A stretch of DNA of 64,000 nucleotides, taken from the NCBI RefSeq assembly GCF_018139145.2, contig NC_059473.1:60928707-60992706 (forward strand). The letters are read 5' to 3'. This document shows positions 35,881 through 48,800 of the stretch, one piece after another (the stretch's first letter is position 1; the number at the start of each line of letters is the position of its first letter). A program made the position numbers and the translations under genes. The notes beneath the pieces were generated by a model, which was not told the DNA's origin, did not search any database, and worked only from the letters and a program-made list of their open reading frames with translations. Origin of the DNA: Gymnogyps californianus. Lineage: Eukaryota > Chordata > Aves > Accipitriformes > Cathartidae.

Positions 35881-38698
35881 TGTTCTCTTCAGGTACAACT
35901 CTTGTCAGATTGACTTGGTCTTCCAGTTAGTATGAGAATTATTACAGCCCTGTTGACAAAAAAGCCCTCTGCGCTAAGAACAGCATGTAAGCTAGAAATA
36001 TTACCAATATTACTTTGCATGTTATAGCAGATGTAAAATGCCAAATAATTATTACATAAACTCAATAGTGTGTTTGTGCTTATGAACAATCTCTTGAAAT
36101 CTGTGTTAAAATTAAAATATCTTGTAAATATTTAGGCTACTCTTAAAACATTTTGTTTTCTTCCTTAGAGTAAAACTTCTTTTTCCACAGAAATATCTCT
36201 ATATTTTAAAGATGGGAAATGTATAAAATTTTAGTGAATAATATTACACAGGAGGTAAGATACACTCTGTGTCCCCATGACCACACGAACTACATCTCTC
36301 TTCCTACAAACGTTCATCATAGTGCTAGTTCCCAGAGAAGGATTTAGAGGACCTACAGCTCAGTAAGCCGATGCATGTGTGTGTACGTACGTATGTGCAT
36401 ACCTTTAGGTAAGAGTCTGATAGTCTCACTTAATAGTTACTGTCGTCAGTGGAATTTTTAATTGATCCCAGGGCACAGAAGACACGTTTTCTCTATTCCA
36501 GGTTGTGATTTCTTTCATGACACTATATTGTTCAAAAGCAGGCTCTATTGTTAAGTAATTAAAATCAATGCATGAGGAAAGATTCACTTCTGTCAACAGA
36601 AGCAGCATAATGTATAGCTAACCATCCGTAGCGGGGAAAATAATTTCTCTTTGGGCTCAATCCAAGTTCCATTGACTTTTACGATACTTGGATCAAGCTT
36701 TGTACTCATGTTGCTGTGATGATCTGCAAACCCACTGGGGACTTTATTGCTCATTGCCAGGACTAGTCGTAATGAAATGATATGAAAAACACTGGAATGT
36801 AGGTGCCGAAACCTACATCTGCAGTTCAAGTTAAGGATTTCTTTGACTTGTCAGAATGAAAGAAAAGGAGTAGCCCCAGCAAAGGTAATGCTGACTCCAT
36901 TTACTTATCCTCTTTAAATCCCATTTGAAAGTACTGTAGGATTGATGCATTAGTAAGCAAACCTTAGAGAAGTGATGAGAAGTGCTTTATCATATCCTAA
37001 GGGCACGCTAGGTAGATTAGGTATAGTGAGCCTGCCTGGAGCCTTTTGCTGGGGTCTCCTAATTCTGCTTGTCTCCTGTGAAGTAGTCCTGATGATAGAA
37101 AAACAGCTTGTTTTCTTTGAGTGCTTGCTTTTTTATCATTTAAGCAGTTTCTGGTGGTCACAAAGGTTCTGGAACAGCGTGATAACGGTTTGGGATATAA
37201 TTGACTGAATTTTAATATATATTATAACTTCCTGAGTCAGAATTGGTGGTATTCATCTCTGGAAACGCTCAAGTGGGAATTTCAATAAGTCTTTGGGGAT
37301 GTAGAATTCAGTAGGGGTCTTTTTGTCCTTTTTTCTCTAACTTATCATCTTTCTTAGTCTTTAATTGTGTCTGAGTTTCTGAATGATCACTATTGTTTGT
37401 TGTGCCTTTTTAGTCCTCACAAGAAGCCTTTAACTTGATTTCTTATGTTTCTTAGCAGTGGCATTATGTTTTCCTGGCAGAAACATTTTTGCTGCCTAGC
37501 ATGTTGACTGTGTCACCTGAAAGCGTTTTGAGGTCCCATGCACTTTCTTGGCTCCTTTCCTAGGGCAGTTTTTCCTCAGTTGGACTTTCTACAGTCAGTG
37601 TGGCGTCCCACCACTTTCCTGTTTTTATTAATTTTTGAGCAGAAGCCCTAACATAGAATCAAACCTTGACACTTTAAGAGGATAAGTCTTGGTGAAATCG
37701 CCACCTAGCAGTCCTTAGTCTTTTGCTTGCAGCTGCACTAAAGCTCTGCTGAACACAGCAGAGAGAGCAAAGGTGGTTTAAAACCAGTTTTTCCATTTGT
37801 CTGGTTCGTGGGGCAACCAGGCCTTGAAGATACTCCACGTTAATAGGAAAAACCCTTAGAAACCAGGTTTAGCTAATCCCTGCCCATCTGTTTAAGTCAG
37901 CCATAAGGCCTCTTTCTGTCATTTGGTGGTAGGGTATCCATGTGAGCTGGCACCTGACTTTCGGACACAGACATGAATAAATGCAGTGGAGGCTCAGCTA
38001 ACCTGCATGCCATTTGTGTTTCAAAGGTCAATAATTTTCTTCTTTAAGATATATTGCTTTTTAGTGACCTTTCTGGGGATAGTAAATAAAGGTAGTTTAG
38101 AGAGGGATCGGTTTAGTACACTGTTTCGGAGTCTTTATTTTATTCTGACTCTGTTGTCTTGGCCATCACAAAAGGATATCAGGGTGGTACTTTGCCCACA
38201 ACAACATTCACGAGTCCTGAAAATTCAGGATAAAACCTGTGTGTCTGCCCGAAAGTAATGAGTCTTCTGTCAAGTACCGCATCATGGATAATTGTTATTT
38301 AGGGCTTTTAAGTTCAGTAGGGTTGCTGGTAAGCTTATTTCTTCAGCTAGTACTGCAGCAATACAGAAATTGAAACTTTCCATCTTGCCTTTTCTATAAC
38401 TCTTCATCTATGCTGCAAATCTCAGATAGTGGACAGATGTTGCCTTTGCAAGGGGCCACAAAGGTTGAAGATGATGCTCTGCCCATGGATCATCATTGCT
38501 TACTAGCTGGAAATTACTACTCCACCACTCTACTTGTTGGAAGAGCTGTGGAAGTGCTCTGTTTCTTACGCCAGGCAAAGCCATCTGGATTGGCTTTGGT
38601 TGAAGGTCAGTGGAGGGTTCACATTGACTGAGGTAGGAAAAGTGAGCCTCCAGCCAGTGAGGAGCAAGTGGGGACAGGAGCACCTTCAGCTTCCACAG
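35881..38698. other. noncoding AT-rich DNA
   Basis: No exon, RNA gene or repeat family recognised. A short alternating purine-pyrimidine stretch at 36371-36402 is listed separately. Open frames stay under about 92 codons. Confidence 0.5.
36371..36402. repeat. alternating GT/AC tract
   Basis: ATGCATGTGTGTGTACGTAC followed by GTATGTGCATAC alternates purine and pyrimidine almost without break. Such tracts are prone to slippage and to left-handed DNA. Confidence 0.75.
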
Positions 38699-39346
38699 CT
38701 AGAGGAAGAAGAGGGCTTCTGTCATAGGTCTTAGCCAGCAGCAGTTTTCTTTTAAATGAGACATGCTGGGGTAGATTGGATAGCTACAAGCTTTTGTATT
38801 GTGTGTTTTCCTACAAGATGCTGTGGACAACTCATTGAAATTCATATGCAAAAGTGTACCAGAACCTGTCTTGTAACTGTACTTGCAGGAGCTTTCCACT
38901 GTCCTCCAAAACCTAGCCTTTTATCTGAGATTATTCTCCAGGCTGTTGATTACATTTTTTAGAGCTGCAGTGTTCTCAGCGATGATTGCGTCAGGACCAT
39001 CAGTTGTTATTTCCAGGTCCTCAATTTTCTTTTCAGCCTCCTGCCGTTTTAATCCCAAACCTTCAAGCTTCCTGTCCATGGAAACCATAGTAGCCTGGAT
39101 TAGGTCCAACCTTCCAGAAATACATACTGCATCCCTTGTAAAGAAATTAGATAGTACTGGGTGGCCAAGGACCACAGCTCTAGACGTTGCCAAACCAAAG
39201 GCAGGTAAGCAGGTAAGCCCTTTTAACAGGCTGAAAACCGTGTATGAATACGCTGCCAGATCCCTCGCTGATCTTAGTTTCCTCAAGGGCATGTTAAAGT
39301 CACTGCCCATTCTCTTATGAGAATCATAGACAACAGTGTTAAAATC
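38699..39346 (-). pseudogene. coiled-coil open frame with one stop; LINE ORF1-like or old coding remnant
   Basis: Read on the minus strand, one frame runs from 39346 to 38699, about 216 codons, interrupted only by a TAA at 38921-38923. The first ATG is at 39310 and gives 129 residues before the stop. Residues about 68-129 show regular hydrophobic spacing with many charged positions: KLEGLGLKRQEAEKKIEDLE, then AALKNVINSLENNLR. This resembles the coiled coil that precedes the RNA-binding domain in L1-clade ORF1 proteins, where a LENRSRRNN-like motif is typical. It also recalls the N-terminal coiled coil (DUF3669) of avian KRAB zinc-finger proteins. Downstream of the stop the frame reads KARFWRTVESSCK and shows no recognisable domain. 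Residues 1-67 are not recognised. No zinc finger, RT or KRAB box is visible nearby. Chance cannot be excluded. Confidence 0.4.
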
Positions 39347-42300
39347 TTAAGTCACTTGGGTGATTGTGACCAGTAGGTCATACCATATAGCACACCTGGA
39401 AAATATCTTTTCACACAGCTCCTGAAAGCAGATCCACAAATTCCTTTTAAAATACATCTTAAATCAGCTGTGGTTTTCATCATCTTAGTGAATTTGGTTG
39501 TTTTCTTAAAGCCGCCCACCGAGTCCCAGGCACTTGGTTTCGCATAATTCTTCCCATGTCACGGTACATCATGGTCCTCCTTCTCCATCCAGGGAGACGG
39601 CGGTGCCTGCATAAGGCAGCGGCACGAAGCCCACCGTCTGCTTCCCCCTTCCCATGGCTCCGGGGAAGGGTGCTCAGCCCAGGCTGAGCCTCGCTGCCGT
39701 GGGCAGGGCCGGGTGGGTGAGCTTTCTCCTCCAAAACAGTGGTGGAGCAGCAGCTGGGGTCAGTCGTAGGCGTGCTGGAGACTTCTTTTGCTTGTGGAAA
39801 TACCGTAACCTTTCTGATCAGGGCACGCGTGGGGAGACATTTTATCTCTGCATTTCTGCAGAAGCGAATGAGAAGGTAAGATTCCCGTTAGTGGCAGAAG
39901 TTAGTATTGAAGTCTTTGCAAAGGACTTCCCACTCCAGTCAAAGGAAGAACACGCCTATTTTACAGATTTTTGCTGTCATAGCTGTCTTGGCCAAAGGCG
40001 TAAAGAGGCTTGATCCTTGACTTGATCCCTGACTGACACAAAAGCTCTCACTGTGGATACACTTAGGACAAAAAACCTTTACTTTTACTGAGACACTTTT
40101 TGCTTGCTGGATGAGGGAAGAGGGACCTCAGGAAAAAGCTGTGCCAGCAAATAACGTGATTTTGCTGGTACGAATGAAGGCTGTGCTGGGAACACGCTGT
40201 CAGTACAGTTTGCTAGGACAGCTGCACCAGCAGAGCTATGCTATTCTGGATACAACAGCCTTGTCTTCTGTTCCAGTTTGTCATGCATGATTTATCTTTC
40301 TGTCACCTCTTCAGGTCCCTAGGCACCTCTCAGCGTAAAAAGAAATTAAAACACAATACAGATGAGTCTGCTCTGTATTGGAGTCTTGACCTTTAATATA
40401 TCAGGTTTTCATATTGCAACTTTCCCAGCAAATAGGCTGTCCTACAAGAACTGAGGTTGCTTTAGTGATCTGCAGAGGTCCCACCTCAGCCGTGCTTCAG
40501 TTTTATTTGCTTCCACCTACAAACTCTCAAGCTGCCTGAAATGCCTTTGAGGGGAGATAAGGTTTTCAGATTGCCTGGGAGATCATAACCATGAACTCTA
40601 GCAGGCCAATGAGGAAAAAAAATTATCATCAAAAATCAGAGAAAACAGCCTGGCAACCCAAGTGTCAGAAGGATTGCTTAATGTTTTGTCCTGTTATACC
40701 GGTTTAATTTTTATCAGACTTTGGGGTTTGGTTTTTTTTCCCCTTGGTGCTCTCATTACATTTTCCTTCCTTTATTAAAGAAAACGTTTGCATCTTGCTC
40801 TGTGCTTTTGTGGCAGCATTCCTCCTGAGCAGACCGGTATGTCGCTCCAATGGCAGGTTCGCAGTCAGACGCCTTAGATCAGTAAACCATCTTAATTAGT
40901 TGTTGAGTATACCAGATTTGAATTTTAAAAATCCACAGTCACACTTAAAATACCACAGAGGCCAAAACCTGATGTAAATTTTAAGAGGCATCTGAAGAAT
41001 TGCTCTGCATTTCAGTCATAAAGCTTTGCCAGTATTACCTTTTGACCAGATCACTGTTTGATTGGGTTTCAGTCTCATGTTTTTCTCTGCAACTATTGAA
41101 GGTGGTTTTTTTAATTCCCCCAAGAAACAGACAACTGTGTCTTTAAAGAAACAAAACAACTGTGTCAACAGATGGGAGAGAAAATGCTGTGTCTGAAATA
41201 GTGCTAGGAATAAACCGTGTTAAAAATAGGTAGTCTTGCCACAACTGTTTCTTTGGCCAATGTGGAACTCCTTCTTTCCCATACTAGCGTGTTATCAAAA
41301 CTATACTAAAACCCTGCTAGAAAAACTGCCAAATTAGTCTATAAAAATGTTGCTGGAACAATAACTACCCTTTTCCTGCCTAATTGTAACAGTCATGCTA
41401 GTAAAGGAGAAAGGCTAAGGAAGCTGTGCTGCCACAGGAGAGCTCTTCACAATTCCTGTGACTGACCCCTGGCCAGCAGCAACTAAAACACGGCTCTTGC
41501 ACTTATGGATATACATTTTAATGATATGACCCCCTCTCCACCTCCAACAGTACGAGGACAACTAGGACATCAGAGGGTGTCAGAATTTTGACCTTTCTTA
41601 GAAGTGGTGTTTCACTCCTAGGTACGGAGAGAAATAATTTTCCTGTCCCACAAACTATCTGGGGAGAACCCACGGCAGTTTTGCTAACAAGTTGATTTTT
41701 TTTAAAAGAAAACTCTTGCCCTCTCCAAAATAGGAAAGCAAGCCGAACTACGCTTAAACGTGCTTGTTACTAGCAGAATTACAGCTGCAGTTTAGACATT
41801 GCATTTCTGCTTTCCATCTGTTGTCTCACTTATTTTTGCTGTCTGTCTCCTTGCTTTCAATTGTCTCTTCTGTGTCTCAGTTTATCCAATTTTCAGGGCT
41901 GGCCAGCCATTTCAGCATTATTGCTGTCCTAATGGCTGTAAGGAGAGCAGAGAAGCTCTTCACTAAATGATTTTTTTTCCACAATGCCTCCACGCTTTGT
42001 TTGGTCGGTTTTTGTTTGTGCTTGGTGCTCCATGTTGTGTCATCTGGGAAGAGACGAGATGTTTGCATAATATGTATTTTGCTGGAGTTGTTAAATTTCT
42101 GCAAAGATTTATATTCTACAGCTCACAGTGCCTTTGGGGCAGGGACAGACTGTAATCTCAAACAGAGAACAAATCAGAGGGTTGACCCCATGCCGGCCGT
42201 CTCCGGCAGCCTGGAGGAGCTGGAGAACAGGTAGAGCCTGGCCCTCACCACTCGCCTCCCCGCATCCCCCCAGCCTTCAGCCGGGGGAGCCCGCTTGGGA

Positions 42301-45300
42301 GGAAGCAGCCTCAGGCAGCTGAGCATAATTTAGGGCAGCCCCGCAGCATTTGTAATTGATTCCTGATCTCCGAGACAAAATGCAAAGGTAGATAAGGCCC
42401 CTTCGTCTGAGAAGGGCAGAGGTAGGCAAGTGGTGCAGCCTGCTGCTGAGCGTAAATTCCCCGTGACCGGTTACAGCCCTGCTGTTTGCAACAGACTTTT
42501 CCTTTCCCACTTGTCTGCAGTCGAGGAATGCTCCTGGGGATCCGTGCTTGCCTGGAAGTTGTCTCTGTTAGATTAATGTTGCTTGCTAAGACTAAAGGAA
42601 ATATAAAGGAAAAGAAAAGGTTTCAGATGACTTTAGAGGCTGCCCAGTTACTTCAGTGCATCAAGAAAAGAGCCACATTCCTTATCAAAGCAGTGTGTTC
42701 GTTATCCCTACTCTTTCCTCATTCCCACGGGAGGGAAATGGAAACGGAGGAGTTCAAACGCCCATGATTTCCCACTCTTCTTCCAGTGGATAAGAAAGCT
42801 CCCAATTCAGTCTGTGAAAAGGCTCAGAGAGGCTCATCAGCAATTCTGGATGTACGGGATTTCCTATGGTAGCTTCTTACCTCATCTTTTCCTGTGTTAC
42901 CTTCTTCTGTCTCTGTGGTCCCCTGCAATCAGTGGGTATTATGTATCTATGTCTGTGTCCACTCTGAGGATACATCCCATGGCTTTTTTAAAATTTTTTG
43001 TTTCTTAACCAATCTATGGCTGAGTTAAAAATACTAGTACTTTACATACATAAGTGACAGTTTGATTAACAGCTGAATTCTGCCTTCTTCCAGCATGATG
43101 AGCTCTAAAGGAAATCAAGGGAAGTTTTATGCAACATCCTCAGTCTGTGAAAAGCCCATATTCAGAAAGATGCACGCTACCTATTCACTTTTGACTTGAG
43201 CACATGCTTTGCTTTGCTGAATTGGCTTTACTGATTAGAGATGGAATTAAGCATATGTTTAAATTACTTGCTTAGCTGTGACTGAGGTTGCATAATTTGT
43301 CTGCTGGAGCTTTCCCGTTGAATTCGGTGAGAGTAGACTCAGGCCTCTGTGACAGGTGATGCCGTTGTAATTGGCAGGATATGCCAATTAAAACTTATTC
43401 CCTTTGTATTGTAAAATGAGATTTTGCTTTCTCATTACTGCCAGTTTCAAATTATGGTTGTGAATTGTGGTCAAGTCAATATGGTTTCATGGGACAAGTA
43501 TAGCAAAATCTTTTTGCTTCAGCTATAGGAGTATATAGCTAAAAGCTCTCCTGTAGCTGTAGCCAGGCTAACTGCTTGCTGTTACACTGCCTCATTTTTC
43601 AGACTGTTTTATTCTTGTGTTGGACACCAGAATCATTAGAAAACATTCACTGGCAGCATTCAATAGCATATATTTAGAACGTGAAATAAAGAAACCAGAC
43701 ATTTGTGATGCACCACTAATCTATTCGTAATTTGTTTAACTCCACTCCTCCACACATGCAAGAGCATAAAATAGAAGTTATTAAAATAAAAGTGATTTTA
43801 AAAAAATCTTCGTATTTATGACCACTTGGGGTTTTTTTTCTTTAACATACCAGCTTGTTTTCTTTTTCTGAGAGTCAATGGTGATTGCAGAAGGTGAAAA
43901 ACTGCAAACAAAACTAAGGAGAAGTTCAAGTTAGCTGTGGAGCCAAAAGTGTGATTCAGGAGCTGAAAATATCTCTGCGCTTCATGCATCAAACTCAAAC
44001 ACTGTGCTTTGGCAACGCCCCCTGGATTAGAAGCGGAGTTTGAGGTCATTCCTCCTCCAGCCTGCCATGTATGGATAGGGCCCACGCTCATGACAAATTA
44101 CTGACTTACTGAGCACACACCAAGAGCAGAGTGACATCAGTGCAGAGGGATCTTGCCTCACTGAGGAGGACCAAAGACTCCACTGCTGCCTTTCTCTTGT
44201 CTGTCTTTAGACCTGGAGGACCAGCATGGAGGTACTGGCAAGGAGGATACTTTAAACAGACCCTTTCTAGATGTGGCAATAACAAGGGATAGTGAGGTAG
44301 CGCACTTGTCTCCTTGTAAAGAAGTCACACAGCATCCAGCGGAAGTGCTAACAAAGTGTGTGGTCAGAGGTGTTTTGGTTGGCCCATTCAGGTTTTTAAG
44401 ACAAACGATCAGCTGCCAGTGATGGTGCTTCATTGTGGCTGCCAACCTGAAATGACAGTAGCGTATCCTGTGCTGTACAAGCTGTCTTTGCAACCAGGAG
44501 CATAGTGTCAGAGACTGATCTCAGCTTATCTGGTGTAAATCCCCAGTGCCTTGAATGAAGTCTGTGCTTTGACTTAGCACCAGTCTCACTGAGGTCTTAG
44601 TTATATTTTATAGAGAACATTGGCTTAGATTTTGCAGGTAACAACAACCAAAACTCTGTAAACAGACCCCAAGGCCTTGGATTATTTTCCCTGCTGACAA
44701 ATTTCTGTTGTTCCCAGGCATCACACTTCCCTTCTGGTGTCCTGCACGTCTGACTAGTTGCCAGCTTCTCAGGGGCAAGTTAGCTTTCATCTACCACTGA
44801 GATTGTCCAGCGCTGCTGCCATCGCTCTGCCATGGGCTTGAACTTGTGATGGTCTTTCCATGGAGATGGAGATAATTTTGACAGCTCAAGTGATTGTCAT
44901 GGGCTTGCAGGACACCTGCCGCATTGCAGCCTGCCTGCTTGGCGGCTACGAGTGGCTCTGCCTCAGTTTCTTCATTGTGTGCCTGGCTGTATTGGTTTTT
45001 CCCAATGCACGGGTGTCATAGCAGGGTAGTCACTCAAAGAGGGAAGGAAAGCCAAGGCACTCGGTGTAGGACGTTCCTCGTGGTGATTTTGCTGAAGCCT
45101 GTTTGGATCACGTAGAGCACGAGCTTTACCTGGAATCCTATCTTGGGCTCGGCTGAGACCTGATGTTTTCGCCTTCTCTGCCCACTCTCAGAGGATCGCC
45201 AGATGTACTTGCATCTTGCTGCCAGCTGCCTGCACAAACAGCCCTCTTGTCTTGGCAACAGCAGGCTAGGCAAATGGGTTGAGCAATGTGTGTATACGGA

Positions 45301-45773
45301 CACTGTGTCAATTGTCAGCCTGACCATTGTCTAAAAGCATCAAGCCTGGTTAGTGAGGGCACTGATCTCAGCTGGCAGTGTGTAAACTGTTATTTGCAGT
45401 GAGGTTATGGACCTATACTTAGGGGGATGTGCTCTTGCTAATTTAGCTCCTGGCTGAAGTGAAAAAAAAGTAACCGAAAATCATAGTTCCAGCAGTGGCA
45501 GCAAAATAAGATCCTGTGCAGAGTGGGCTCTGGGGATAGAGGAGATAATGTAGGGAGGATCCAAAGAAGAAAGTGTATGTGCTTGATTTTAATAAAGTGA
45601 ATCACATGTGTAAAGTAAGCAAACAAAGTTCATAGGTGATGTTCCAAAAGTCATTTGGCATGGTACATCTTTCAGGTAAATTTTGTTCTGATTGCTAACT
45701 TTCTGCACAGCCTAAGAAACAATAAAACCAGCTCCGCTAACACACTCATGTTAGTAAATATGGCTATTTTTAG
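39347..45773. other. noncoding DNA with small GC patches
   Basis: No convincing exon or repeat family. GC- and CpG-richer patches occur near 39520-39770 and 42130-42320. The frame at 39654-40013 (119 codons plus) begins in the GC patch and has no recognised features. The frames at 43816-44493 on the minus strand (91 and 111 codons) are also unrecognised. Confidence 0.5.
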
Positions 45774-45860
45774 TTATATAATATGTATACATAGCACATA
45801 TGCATATGCATATATGTATATACACACATGTATGTATGCATATAAATTCATGCATGTATA
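45774..45860. repeat. AT/CA alternating purine-pyrimidine tract
   Basis: The stretch is built almost entirely of TA, CA, TG and GC steps and includes the 16-bp palindrome ATATGCATATGCATAT at 45798-45813. It is a compound, degenerate microsatellite. The 68-codon plus-strand frame crossing it is a product of the repeat. Confidence 0.85.
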
Positions 45861-48800
45861 AATTTCAACAAATTAAAATTTTACAAAGATTTCTTGGTGC
45901 TCTTTGCAGCCAGATCTGCAACATGGTGCTAGCATGCAGGATACCAAAATGAAGAAAAGCTGTCAATAAAATTTAAATGGGCTATCACACTCTTATTGAG
46001 AAAAATGTGGAAAACAAAAAAAGCATAAATACTGAAAAATAAATTAGGCTTCAAATGTCCTTCTGTTTTAGTAATGAAGATGAAAATGTTTACAGCATAG
46101 AGACATTTGATTCGAAAAATAAATTATATCCGTTTAACTTTGGGGGTAGTTCAAGATTTGATCCATTAATTTCATCAAACTGCTTGTAGGAAAGCATATT
46201 TCTGCAGTATTGAGAGCTGCCAGAATGACCTGGAATTAAGAGGGCAAAGGTAGAGACACTGTAAGTATTTTAATTCATCTATTCACAGATGATTTGTGTG
46301 AACACATTAAGAACACCAGTAAAGTAATGGGCATAATTTTCTTCCACTTTTTCCAAATTCAATTGCATACGGTATGATTGCATTTGATCAGGACATGAAC
46401 GTCATTTCTCAGATGATTGTGTTCTGCCATTGATCATATGAAGGCAATTTAAAGTATGACATTGCTTTTACCTTCCTCAAGTAGGAAGACATTTTTGCTT
46501 CTAGTCTTAGCTGCTGTAGCTATCAAATTGTGTGTATAATAAAGTGTGCTTTGTTTAGAGAGTGATAACTGTAAAATATTGCCCATTCAGAGAAAAAGTA
46601 CTGAGATTGAGATTGATGCCTGGAGCTTAATGCATCATAGCTGCAATCAAGCAAATTTTAGACTTCTTACTTCTGCCATTACAGAATTCTGCCGTAACTC
46701 ACAGAGTTCTCTGGACTTTCTGTGTTTGAAAAGGAGAAAGGGAGCAAAGAGAGCATTAGAATATCCACACAGACTGGGTTCACAGTCTCTACATACTACA
46801 GTACAGAAGCTTGCATGGTCAATTCATTGTATGTAGTAAGAAAACATGTATAAAGGGGGATTTGAACCCATGGGGAAGTGGGAGCTTTGCATATAGCCTC
46901 ACTGCTTTGAGTTACCAGCCATGAATTCAAGCCCTTCGGTGGTACGCTACAGAGGCGCGCGCATTTTTCTACCTGTGTTGCCTGGCTCTTCTTTGGTACA
47001 AATTGTCCTATACAGTCCTAGAACCTGGCTGCAATTTAAATGGCATCTGGCTTTCTCATAGACCTGGTCAAACTGAGGCTTTAGGTAAATTCCCAAACAA
47101 TGGTAAGGTACAGTCTGTGCTGGAATGCATCTGCTGCAAGCCAGTTAAGGAGTAACATGGGCATGGCTTTATTTGCCCTTTGTACTCTTGAGGCAATTTC
47201 ACCCATTTATTGTGCTATTTCAGAACCTTCAAATAATTAGCAGTAAAATAAATATTATCCAGTTGCTTTCCTTAAACTTTAGTTTCTGATTAAAATACAC
47301 ATGAGATTTCTGATATTTTTTACCTTGTAAAGTGCACAGGAATCTCCCTGTCACCCCCCTACCCCCAACTGACCTTACAGTGTCGGTGTAACAGATATAT
47401 AAGAAGTAATATAAAACAAAGTCCTTCTTCTTGTTGATCCATGAAATGAATTAATCTTTATGGTCAGATGATGCCGATGCCTACTGCTACATTTTTGTTT
47501 CACCACTGAAGGTGTAGTTTTACGATTACAAAATGATTATGGGAGTTGCCAAGGGAAAAGCTAGCAGTCTTTCAAAAGCAGATGGGGTAAGAGTCATTAT
47601 CAGAGCACTTCTGCCTGTGTGTTTCCAGGTCCCATGTAAAAAGCTAATCCCTGAGTGTCCGAGATACAAAGTTCAAATTGAAAAAAACTCTTCCAAGCAG
47701 TAAGACATGCCATGCTTCTCATACTCTAATTTCCCTTCTGATGTGCTTGTTTAATCATAGTCTCAATGGCTGGCAAACAATTGCAGCAGATTAGGAGAGT
47801 CATGACCAGGTATGACCAAATACTAGCAAATGCTCAGCAGTGGTGGTTGCATTGCTGTCTGTCTTTGGTGGGCAGTCGTTGAAGGCACGCTTGTTTACTT
47901 TTGCTGCCAAAGAACCAAGGATTGCACAAATTTTTACTAATGCGGTGATAAAAACAAATTAAAAGTTGCTGGTTTTAGTATCACAACAATGCCTCTGGGA
48001 GCTTTAATTGGGCAGTAAAATCCTGTTTGATGACACATGCATTATCTGGGGGTGTTAGAGACTCTGCAGGTTGGCTGTTCCCTCAGACCACGTCCTGTTT
48101 GCTAGCGCCAGTGCTGCTGTAAGATGGTAGGTTAGTAAGGAGATGCAGTAGTACTGCCTAGACAAAATCTTACTGTCCTTAACCAGATCTTGCTCTGGAT
48201 AATATTTTGCCTACGATTAAGCTTCTTAAAGACTCAGAAACTGATCCAGCCTTCACAGAAATCAGGGGGAGTCTTTCACACTCGGATCAGATGCTAAGGT
48301 ATCCTTTGAGGAACGCCATTGAAGACAGTGAGGTTACCACAGTGAGAGGGAAGATGCCGGCTCCCATCAGTTAGGATCTAAAAAAGGAATTAGGGAAAAT
48401 GGAGTATAGTGTTCCTCATGGATTTCAGTTTAAATACTCTTTATGAAGCTGGAGCAGCAGCAGTGTGATTGTTCATAAATGACATCTTTCACTTACGGCT
48501 TCATTCTCTTTTCATGAAAGTCCCCTCTGCTCCTGCCAGGGTGCTATAGAGAGGATTTAGTGTAAATGAGAATAAAGACCCTTGTCTTTTGAGTTGAGGA
48601 TTAGATAAACCAATTCACAATGCACATTAATTAAAAACAACTGTGTGCAAGGGTAGCCAGCATCACTAAAGCCAGTTAGACCTGTGAAAGCACAGGGTGA
48701 CCTGCTTGGGGGCTGGAAGGTATCCATGCCACACCAGGGAGAGGACGCTACAATCCAGAGCACCCCTAGGTCCTACTGAAGGATGGGAGAATAAGGACTC

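Noticed and set aside
38883..39320. Plus-strand 145-codon open frame
   Set aside because: It is antisense to the minus-strand coiled-coil frame, and its own translation shows no heptad pattern or domain. I judged the minus strand the better candidate.
39308..39350. GAGAATCATAGACAACAG, which begins like a reverse-complemented CR1 terminus
   Set aside because: Only the first ten or so bases match. The following sequence does not continue into the CR1 3' UTR.
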